Shown here: in pieces, positions 44,491-56,400 of the stretch
Layout: each line of letters begins with the position of its first letter
Position numbering within the stretch: the stretch's first letter is position 1
DNA from: Chiridota heheva
Lineage: Eukaryota; Echinodermata; Holothuroidea; Apodida; Chiridotidae
Direction: 5' to 3'
Assembly (NCBI GenBank): GCA_020152595.1
Contig: JAIGNY010004480.1
Span: forward strand, 107,501 to 171,500
DNA length: 64,000 bases
Notes under the pieces: model-generated
What the model was told of the DNA's origin: nothing
The model's database searches: none
What the model saw: only the letters and a program-made list of their open reading frames with translations
Program-made: the position numbers and the translations under genes

Positions 44491-47400
44491 GTAAGCTTTC
44501 TCTGATTGTCTTTCATAACCAGTGGCGGTGATTTCTTTTCAACATTTGGAGGGGGGGGGGGGGGGTGAGGGAATTCAGACGGGTCTAGCCAGCCATATAG
44601 GCTGGCTTCATTTTTTTTAGGGGAGGGGGAGAGGACAATTATATTTGTCCCCCACAAAATTATTGGAGGAGACATGTCCCTACGTCTCTGGGATTGCCAC
44701 CTAGGACATGTTCATAGTGAAACACCATTGGGAAATACCAACAACGTCATTGGCGTAAGGTCGGATCACATACTAATCACTCATGTTTTGGAAATCGGAA
44801 AACACAGACAAAAAAACACTTCGTTTGTGAAAATGCTGATAAATTAAATGTTTATGCCTTCAAAGAAATATTCAGGCCCATAGTCAGCATGGGGTATGCT
44901 GGAAGGGGGTAGGCTGTGCCCCTCTTGCTCTTGTGAAGGTATGTGCCCCTTTGTGTAAATATGATCAGAACTAAAAAAATATCACAAGAGTATATGGAGA
45001 ATCTGCCCAAGTGCTCCCTCATGAAGTGCTTGTGCCCCAAACTTGCGAAATGTCCCAGTGTCTATGGGCCTGTGAGCTGGCTCTGGCTCTCTTGCAAAGG
45101 TATGTTCCAGCCCCTTGTGAAAATATGATCAGAATAAAAAATATATCACAAGAGTATATGGAGAATGTGTCTAAGTGCCCCCCCCTCCCTTGAAGTCCTA
45201 GTTCCCCCACCCTTGCGAAAATTTATGGCTATAGGCCTGAAAATACTCCTGTGAATTTTCTTATTTATGAAAGAGAAGTACATTACAGAAACAAATCAGT
45301 GAAGACAAAAAAACATGTTGTTATCTTATTCTGTATGGTTAGTACATTTAAAAGATTTCACCAGCACTGTTGCAGTGTGATGTCATACCTGCAGATCAAA
45401 TGTATTTCTTGAAAATTAATTGCCTCTTCATCTTAAACGATTCTTGGGAACAGTTTTGTTTACTTATTGAAATAGGGTATAACATATGCACTTTGCAAGA
45501 ACATGCTCTGCCCATTTAGGCCTAGGCTACACTATAAATAAAAGGAAAATATATTTTAAAACTTTTTTTAACTTTTTTTTATTTGATAGAAATGCATGAA
45601 AATTTATCTTGGAAGTTGGATGTACAATTATGATATCATATTCAACAGGCCTATACTGCACTGGTTACTTTTCAACACACTGGTGAAAGCTTTTAATTGG
45701 AATAAACTATCAACATGCATGTTTTTTTCACCAATTTGGTTTTGTAATTGCCCTCTATCATAGATATGAAAAATGAATATTCATAGGAACCTGCATTTAA
45801 TGATATACATGGACAGCTTAAAGATTTGTTTTATTCATCCCATGGGTCATTCCTGCCAACACAAACTGTTAAATTAATTATCTCAGAAAAATTTAAAATG
45901 CATGCCATTTGTGATTATAGGACTTCATTTTGCCAATTTTTGAGGGTCGATATCTCAGGAACCGATTAATGTTTTGGGCTAAATTTTACAGGACTTCTAA
46001 CCATGGTAATGATGGTACTAACCATGGTATTGATGGTACCATGGTAACTGGTATAGTAATGATGGTACTAACCATGGTAATGATGCAAAATCTGAGAAGA
46101 TAGGTGTCAAAATCAATTTTTACTTGTTGAATTGGCATGAAATGACCCCCATATCAAAAATAGCATATTCTGAGTAATAATGTCTTTATCTTTTAGAATA
46201 TTGGTTTTCTAGCTATGGTTGATCAAAGTTTAAGGGTTGTGTGACATGTGGAAAAGGTGCGATGTATGAACAAGAAAACAACTTAAATATATTCATGTAT
46301 AACTCTTTCAATTTATTTCATTAATTTTAGTACGATTATACCTAAATGTTGACTGGGGGTGGGGTTAAAAGAAAAAAAATGTATTGTCAGGGTGAGATAC
46401 GATCCATTGAACCCCCTCCCCTAAAACATTATGATTAGATGAAATAAAAATACAAGGAAAGGATTGTTGTTAACGAATTTATCTTGCAATTCTTATGTTT
46501 TATAACCAGGGATGCAAAAGTATTTAAATAAGAATCAAAATTTGACAAAACATGAGATTTTTCTATGCAGCCTAATACTAAAGACCCCTATGGTTGCCAT
46601 TTTAAGTGTGGCATATATTCAACTCCTAAAACTTTAAAAACCTGTAAAATGGTGCATTTTGATAATAACTGGAATATTGACTGCATGCTTTCAAGGTTTT
46701 AAATCAATTTGACACAACTAGCTAATGTTGCCTCTACATACCTTCCTGTTGATGGATCTTAATGACTTAAGGTCTTTAGAACATAAACAAGAATTTTATT
46801 TCCTGAAAATAAAATACAAGTAAAATTTTCAATGTATCTAAGGCAATCTGCTTGACCCCAATATATTTCTGACCCCTGTAAATTGTGCATCATGACCCCT
46901 ATAAATTTTGCATGACCCCATAACTTTTGTAGTGAATGCATGACATCCATAAATTTTGGATGATGAAGAACATTTTTGTTTGTGATCCTTCAAAAACAGA
47001 TTCTGATGCTTGTACGGAGAAAAGGTAAAGTAGCTCAGTTGGCAGAGCGCACGGCTGAGATGTTGGAGGTCCCAGGTTCAAACCTCGGTCTAACTCGATT
47101 TTTCCACAGCTACGCAGACAGATACACCAAACATCTAAGTGGAAGCAGCTCCTCATTCAGCTGTTGAGAAAAGTGACGATGGTTAAATGGTGCACACCGT
47201 CCTTCGGAGGGGACGTTAAGCTGTCGTCAGCAGGAGAGTCACCCCTGCCTGGTTCTCTGAACCTTATTCGAGAGGAGAAGCATAAAAATGCGGTGTTCAT
47301 TCACTCTTTCTTTCAAGTACTAAGTTCATGTGCGCCCCACAGGCGGCCAGAGAACTAGTCAATTGGGGTGGGGACGCAATTAGAGGCGCAATGCCAGAGG

Positions 47401-50400
47401 CCCCTAACTGCGAGTGGAGTCAGCGTTGATTATGCCAGGGGCCGATTTCAGCAATTTAGAGGTGGTAAAATTGGATTTAGACACATTAATAAGATTGTAT
47501 TAATAGTATTGGACACATTAATAAGATTGTATTAATAGTATTGTTATGCAAATTGTGGACATATTTGTATGGATCAAGGGGGCCCAAGGTCAATTTACAG
47601 AGAACTTTAGAGGGTCTTGAGTCACGACTGGATGATAAATAAAATCTCTTTTAGACTTTTTTTAGTTCGTTGGGAAATTGAATTATTTTCAAATTGTTCT
47701 TTACATTATTTTTTTGGATTTATTTGCTGGAGGCCCCCTTGTGGTCAGAGGCCCTGTGCTCTGCTGCAGTGTAGCCTCGCTGCGTTACACCACTGGGCCC
47801 AACAATAATTTCATTGGGGGGGCCAGTTACTATTTTCGCCCCAGTAATGAAAGAATAGTGAATTTGATGTACTGTAGGCTCCAACAAGTAATTCAAAGTT
47901 ATGGCAAATGAAGTTCGCAGATCATCCCTCCAACATTTTTGACCTACTCATCATAATTCAAATCGGTGAGTATTCCATTTACAGGCAATTTATGACAGTG
48001 ACTAATATTCTTGTGTCAGTGTTATCAAGCCCATGCAGCCCACACCCAACATTCCTTGGTGATAGCGCTCAAATCCACTGCACCGTTTGCGTCATAACTC
48101 ACTCAAATAAGAACTTTCAGCGCAAACACTCGGAAATTAAGGGGCAAAGTCTGGAGAAAAACAAACATTTAATGAGGTAGACATAATTGATATATATTTA
48201 TATGCATATATCCATCCTACATGCTGACATGCTAAAAGATAGATTTTGTGGTACATTGTGAACTATCATTAGAGATACCATTTTGTTTTCTTTTTCTGTC
48301 AGCATTTTATGAGAAAACATGATAATTCAGGATTATTCAGATACTGTAAGGATTTTTAATATTATGAAGGCTACCAAGCAACATTTCTCATAATGCACCA
48401 TGGAGCTCCATCTGGAAAGTTTTCAAAAGTGGAGGGGAGAACACTAAAATAGCCTACTTTCAGTTTGAACAAATTGGGTTTGCCCTTAAAAAGGTGGGAG
48501 TGGGGAGGGGGACTAAACTGGAATTCCTGAAAAGTGGGGAGGGGGAATGGCTCCTTGAACCCATGTGTCCTATATACCTTTAGTGTGTATTTTGAATACA
48601 AAATTTTCCCACATTGGAAATAAAAGAGGTGAAATTTTAAATAGGATACAATTTAAAAAAGCTTTCTGGCTAGATTTGCATGTTAAACAATATCTCTTTT
48701 TATTCTTAGACTTTAAACAATCAATTTACAACTGAATGATTTACATAGTTACCCATTATCTCGTACCCTCTACTTGCTGATGTGGGGGAAATATCATTGC
48801 TACCTAATGGCTTGCAATTGGAAAATAATCTTAGATAATCCTTTGTTTGAGAATCTTTTAAAGTAAAGAATACTTGGTGATCCTTCAAAACAAAAATATA
48901 TACTGTATGATAAGATAGAGAATCTGCCAAAGAGCTTCCTCTTGAAATTTCTGAGCCCCTACCCCCCCCCCCCCCCCCTTCTCCTTTTTTTTTTTTAGGA
49001 AACATCCTGGCTATAGGTCTGGGTCCACAATTATCATCTCAATATACTGTGTTTTATACAGATATGTACATATTTACAAAATATTTTGATTGAAATAAAA
49101 GGTACTAAAAAAAATCTTGTCACCTATCTTAGTTAAATCCCATCAAGGGTAGAGGGTACCCCCTGGATGAGACACCATCCCATTGCAGGTTACTGTAACC
49201 CTTCAGCTGAAATTGGTTTCACAGCTGGAGCAAGTGGGATGCAAGAGAGCAATCCCGGATACCTTGATACACGATGCCCTTTAGCTACTGCACTTCCTGT
49301 TACCTATATCTTACAATATTAATTGTAAAGCAAATTTATTCTTCATTTTGAATATACAGACATGAATTTATTATATGGGAATGTTTGTTTCATATGCTTG
49401 CGATAATCTCCTTAACCGTCATGATGAAATTTTTGTTCTAAAAAGTTTGCAAGATGTTTTTTTAGATCATGGAGCTATTAATAGTAGCATAATCAGATCA
49501 AATGACTGAACTGTCTATGACTGCACACAGTTGATTAAACTCCTGAATGACTGTTTATTTACCATGCCTGAATGCACAAAGCAGTTGCATCAAGAATTGC
49601 TTCTTGGTATTAGCACTGATCTAGTCTCACCATGGAGCTATTAAGTGTTAACATGGTCTCACAAGGTCAGGGATGTTTGTAAATTTGATATCTCTCTGAA
49701 AACAATGTGGTCTTTAAATTGGTTAGATACTGTGTGTTAGAAACAAAGGCCATACAGGAATTTCTGCAATATATAGGTTTATGCAGGAAATTGTACAGTA
49801 GCAAAGAAAGTTCTCTGTATGTCAAGAAAAGGCTGTTTTGCCAAGTTTCTTTTTATTTACTTAACACTGAAAATAGTGTTAGATAAAGGAATGAGTTTTG
49901 AAAGAAGACTAATAAAATTTATTAAATATCTATTGCTCTGAAACCATTAATCAATTGATAAATCATGGCAATTAGATTTCTTTTGTTTCTACTTGTAAGA
50001 ACAAATTTTATGTAAAATATCGATAACAGATTAAGATATTTCTTATCATTTAATACAAATCTTTAAAATTATTCATGCTATAATTATTGTTCACGTACCG
50101 TAATTCTAAAAGCAATAATTTTAAGACTTCTTTAATTCTTCATGTGTTCTTTTTTACCTTTTTCATGATTACTACCCAATTGTAGTCAATCTCCAGTCTT
50201 TTCTTCTTAGAAATTTAGCACGTTAGACAGCGGTGCCACTAAAGGTCCTTATAGCGAGAGCTAATTTCCCAAGCTAGGGCCTACTCCAGAGTTTGGCCAG
50301 AGTTTTGTCTGAAAATGTACTCCCCATGTCAGAAAAAATTATTCGAATTTTTTTTTGGCCCAAGTTAGTTTTTGCCGCCTCTGCCCCCACCCCACCCACC

Positions 50401-53400
50401 AAAATATTTAGAGTTACCCAATTCCGACTTTTTCCTTAAAATATCCAACTCTTTAATTTCTTGCTCAATATATCCAACTTTTTCCTCGAAATTTCCAATG
50501 TTTTTCCTCAATATATCTGACCTGTTCCTCGAATGTCTGAAGACTTTTTTTAAATATCCGACTTATCTTAAAATCTCTGATTAGTACAATATATACCCGA
50601 TCTTACTTTAAATTTCCACGGTTTTGCTCAAAATATCTGAAGGATTTTTTAAAATATCCGACTTATCATCAAAATCTCTTAATTTTTTGCACAATATATA
50701 TCTGACTTTTACTTTAAAATTTCCAAGGTTTTTCCTCAAAATATATGGCTTTTTCCTCAAAATGGCAGAAGCCTTTCCTTCATTCACGATATAGTTAATG
50801 TTATATGACAGCATAAGGACTCCTGGTTCCAGGCCAGTAGGGAAGGGGTATGACGGGGGTGCTGTACCCCCACTTTCTGTTAGCCCATCTGTACAAATTT
50901 GTGTTTAGAAATTTTTATATTTTGGACTTGATCAGGGTCTTTTTCTAATTTTGACACCAGCAAAATGGATTTAGATATTTGTATAATTTTTAGAAAGTCA
51001 AATTTTATTTTAGTGCAATTTTTTTACATTTAATATACAGGTATGTGTGAATGATAATTGTAGGCTATAGTGGCAAAATTCTACTTCTAATTCGGGGATG
51101 GATTCAGTTCGGTTTCAAAATTCTGAAGGGAAATCCAACTAAAAATATCAACCACCGAAATAAACACATTACTTTGAGCAGTCATTTGGATTATGTTCGT
51201 AATTATATGGTTAATTATTATTATCATTTTTAAGTCAGTTGGGGCCATTTAAAGCATGGAATCATTAGCGCTTCCAGGGATAGTACACCCATAGACCCCT
51301 AACCACAGAACCATGCAAGGTTGTCTGCTATACGTTTTTTTTTTTTTTCATTGAAAAGTTTTCCATTGCCATTGCGGGCCATCAAAAACGGAATTTTTAG
51401 ACCTCCGCCTTTGCGTCCCTAACAGGCTTTGTCTCTTGACCCTTGTTTATCCCCTTGGACCACACTACTCTCATGCCCTAGTTCCCCCCCCCCCCTACCT
51501 TGAAAGGTCAACGCCTAACTTTTCAGATACCTCCCCATATATAATTAATTTTAAATTGGGAAATTTTGAGCCCTTCCCGGCCCCCGTATCGAGAGCCCTG
51601 CGGCACTTTCTACTTCATTATTTTTACATAGCAAAAAAATGCACCCCCACCCACTAAACAATTTCTGAAACAAATTCCAAGTCAATTTTGGCGTTCTGGC
51701 AAGTACATAAGTGAGTTGTCACTTAAACTTAACTGACGATGCAAAAAAACTAACATAAGTGCCTGTCCTAAGATGCGTAAAACTTGTATCTGAATCTGAA
51801 TCTGAAACGGTTAAGTCGGCAAAAATCCTTCAAGAGGACATGAACGCCAACCGAGCGTAAAAAGTATGAGTAAAAATAATATAAAAAAACTAGTTAGCAA
51901 TACAGGTGTTAGTAAGTTTAGCTTTGAAACAATTGAGACTTAGTGCATGAACAATGTCTGACGGTAAAGCATTCCAATCCTTTAGTGTGTGAGGGAAGAA
52001 AGAGTGTTTATATACATTCTTTTAGCATAGGGAACCTGGAAATTAAGGTCATGATTATTTCTTGTATTAGTTCTAACGGTGGGGATAAGTTCATCTTTAT
52101 TGATGGCGACAAGATTGTTATTGATTTTATATAGCATATGTAGCCGGGTGTTGTATCGTCTTGTTTTAAGCAGGGGCCAATCTAATTTATAAAGCATGTT
52201 TTTACACTAGATTTATAAGAGTAGTCTGCCATACAGAACCTGGCTGCTCTCCTTTGAATAGATTCAAGTTTATCCACATCGCACTGGTGATGGGGTCCCA
52301 GACTGCAGATGCGTACTCAAGTACTGGCCTGACTAGAGCTTTATAAGCAGTGGATTTAACGTCGGTGGGACAGTTTGAGAGGTTACGTTTTAAAAGGCCA
52401 AGTATAGAGTTAGCTTTCTTGGTTATGTTATGTATATGTTTATCCCATCTAAGTTTATTATCAATTTCAACACCTAGGTATGGGTGGGAGTTGACATGTT
52501 TTAGTGGCTGGTTGCATAAGGTATAAACAGGTGATTTAAAGCATTTCTTAGAGGAAATTGACAAGATGTAGCATTTGGAGGGTTGAAATTCATTTGCCAT
52601 TTGTTTTGCCATTGTTCAAGTTTGTTAAGATCATCTTGGAGGATTTGTTGGTCAGAGGGTTATCAATTGTTCTGTACACAAGGCAGTCATCAGCAAACAG
52701 TCTGACTGTGCTGTTTATATTATCAGGGATGTCATTTATATATAAGAGGAAAAGTAAAGGACCCAAGACAGTACCTTGTGGTACACCGGATAAAACCTGT
52801 TTAGAATCAGAGATTTCACCATCGCAAACAACACGCTGGATGCGGTTGTTGAGGAATGATGCAAAATTTGTAGATACCAAATTTCTCACAAGTTGTCATG
52901 TGTAGAAGGGTAGTCCACATATTCCTTATGGTTATTCAACAATCAAGGCCTTCAAATAAAAATGTAATCTTATTTAAAAAAACATTAAAAAAAAAAATGC
53001 AGAAAGACACACACAAAATCAACTGGCAATTATGGCCTAAGCTGTTGCCATACTAAATCAATGCAAAAATCAGCCTAACGAGTAGGACACAATTTCTCCG
53101 GAATCGGAAGAAGTTCTATCCCCCCAAAACCTTTAATAATTAAGCAAACAAATATTAAGGTCCTTATCTAAACTTAACTGTTCAACTTAATAAATTCCTA
53201 AGGTCACCCGATGGTGGTCAAAATTGGTTGAGATTTAAGCCCACATGTCTGTTCACTTGTCCGTGAATTTTAAGTAAACATGTATACTGTGGTCTGCACA
53301 GTGCTTGCAGTCACTACACTAGCTTCCCAATATGTAACAAACAAACTAAAATGGTGCATTAACTACGGAGATGTACAAACATGGACAGTAAATAACCACA

Positions 53401-56400
53401 AGATTTATTTTCGTTGGCATTCACAGATAGCCGTATCGGGTGTTGAAGTTTTGTCTGGATGTAATGAAAGAACCTTTTGTGTTTGAGTAAACATGAGGCT
53501 GCCCTCAACCCGATATCGGGTTGGATTTTTTGCAAACTTTTTAATGTATAAGTCACAGCGTGACTGTGCAAAACGCTCTGAAAAATTGTACATATTTTGC
53601 ACTTCAAACGTTATAACTAAAGAGTCTCTGAATATTTTGTTCCATTTCAAACGGTATAGAGAACTTTAATTTATTATCTATTCTTTGAGACCATTTCATT
53701 TAATTATTCCCCCCAAAAAAGTACTGTACTTTGCAAACTATAAAACGTGTTTTTGTTTTTCAATAAGAGCGCAAGCAGAACAACAAGGTTATTGCCTCTT
53801 TGACCTTTGTAACCTATGAATGAAAGTATTTGGGAGTCCATTTCACAGGGCCTGACAATAAACATATATCTGTTTACCATATATATAAAATCCAACGTGA
53901 TTGGTGCAAAAAAGGGCCCGTACTTTCCAACAAATAGAAATGGATGAGAGAAAATATTTCTTGTCCGCTTATGTATCCCTTTATTCAAATTCTGATGTAA
54001 TCTTAGCGCTCCCAAGCCGCGTGGACTGTACTATTGTGTGCAGAGGGTTTCCTGTTGTTTGTGTATTGTAAACATGATGTAAAGATACAAATAAGCGTTT
54101 TCCAATGTCGGGTTTTGGCTGATTTTCTTCCATTTTTAACAGTTTTCTTGTATATTTTGTTACACTGCGATATATTTCTTATTATATAACTGTATTCATC
54201 AGAAATTAAAACATTATTTGGCTGAAATATTATTGACAACAATAAAAGTGCAAGAGCGAGGAATAATGACAACGTTAGGTTGCATGATTATGATACCAAA
54301 AATGAAGAACAATGCTATTTATTCAACTTTTTGTATGAATTAATATCTGTTTATTACATCCTTGAATATACTTTTAAAACTGTTTTTGAAACCAACCTGC
54401 ATAATAATGGTACAATCCAAGTCCTCTTAAGTTTATTTATAGTTTTTCCGTAACACATTACAGCTAGTTTTTTTTTTTTTTTCCTTATGCGCATTTTAAG
54501 GTAAAACATTCCATATATGTACATGAATTTCATTATTTTTTAAAAAATGGAATTTTTCTTCATTGATTTTCATCAAATTTTTATGCCATATTGTCCTTAC
54601 TTGCATAGAACATTGTACCACTCCACAAGAAAGTCTTGTTAATAAAATTTGTAATTATGGACAGAAAGCTATTATAAATTTCACATATTGATTTACTGAA
54701 TAATGATCAGACAGTTGGGTGCTTTATTGATATAACACTTATTTGACTTTTTTGAAATTGCTATAAAAATATGCAAAAATCAATTTTGCTACCTGTATTG
54801 GAATATAAGTCTGAGTCACATTTAACCAATTATGATCACACTGTGGCTATAGTCTGTTATTTAATATATTTGAACTTTGCTGCAGGACCTGTTAATGACG
54901 AGGATGCAAAGACAAATTAGATTCTTGATTTTTTGTCTCTTTTCTAGCAATGAAAAGTGATCTGTACATAAAAATACAGCACAGATTTGAGTTAAAATTT
55001 TGAGGAAAAAGTTTGATATTTTGAGGAAAACCTTCAGAAATTTGGGGGAAAATGTCATATATTTTAGGAAAAACTTCTAAAATGCTGAGGAAAAAGTCAG
55101 ATATCTTGAGGGAATCCTTTAGAAATTTGGGGGAAAATGTCACATTTTTTTAGGAAAACTTCAGGATTTTTAAGGAAATACTTTGAATATTTCGATGAAA
55201 ACTTTCGATAATTTTGGGAAAATCAATGACAAATACTTTTAGTAGAAACTGAAGGATTTTTGAGGAAATGCTTCAGAAATTTTTAGGAAAACCTTTGGAA
55301 ATTTTAGGAAAACCTTCAGAAATTTAAAGAAATAAGTCAGAAATTTGCTGACTCTAAACTGTCCCTGTGCCCCCCTAAGCTATGCCACTGGGCACAAGCA
55401 CTTCAAGAGGGGGCATTAGGGCAGATTCTCCATATACCCTTGTGTTATATTTTTGTTTGGTTTTGTGCAAGGGGGGGGGGGGCAGGCACTCATGTGTTTT
55501 GATGGTTTCTTCATAGATCTAACACTCAGAATAACGTATCTTTTATTCCTACCATCATGGCATAGTATTGATGCTGTATGCCTTGTTAGGCATACCATGC
55601 ATGCATTTTTACCATTTATGAATCAAGCATTTCTGAGAAACAGGTGAATAAAGACAATGGGTACATATGCATTTAAAAGGTTTTGTATTTCTTTTATGTT
55701 AAACTTTGTCTTAAAGTTTGCATATGAAAAAAGGAAAATAAATTTGATAAATGAATATGATCATTTGGAGATGAGATATTTTGACTAAAATGACTTTTAA
55801 TTACATATTCATGCCCAATTTCCTTTCAAGATTCAAGAATGATTTTTTACTTCATTCATATGATAAAGTGATGATTCACCAAAAATCTATGACATCACTA
55901 ACCATTTACACTAAATATAAAAGCTAGCAATGTCACCGTTATCCAAATGATGTCCATAGATGTGGGTTTGGGGGGAGAGGAGGGGGGGGGGGAGTAAATT
56001 GGATTGTTCAACGGCTCCCCCAAAGGTTCAAAAATCAGGTCCAGATTTTGAGGTTTTGATGTTTGCTTTTGATCTTCAGTAAAAATTCACCTCCACATAC
56101 AGCTTAAAGACAATGCTATTTTGAAACAATTGTGGATTTTCTTTTATGCCATCAGCAATTTAATCATTCTACAATCCCCTCCCCCTCTCCCTCTCCCTCC
56201 AATCCAATTGGATGGCTACACCCCTGATATCCTAGAATATCTTGATGTATACCGGTTTTGATTTATTTATTTATAACTTTTTTCCCCTATTTCGGTATTT
56301 GATCATCTTGTTTCAGTTTGTTCCTGCCAACAGTTTAATGATTTCATATTTTACCTCTCACATTTAATAACCACTAGGTCAGTCATGTCAACATTTATTT

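Noticed and set aside
47028-47100. A tRNA gene
   Set aside because: Box A and box B are clear, but the acceptor and anticodon stems do not form and a SINE body follows; it is a SINE head.
47735-47800. tRNA-like or SINE head reading GCCCAGTGGTGTAACGCAGC on the - strand
   Set aside because: No box B at the right distance; it resembles the common repeat-end word GTGGCGTAGC seen elsewhere in the window.
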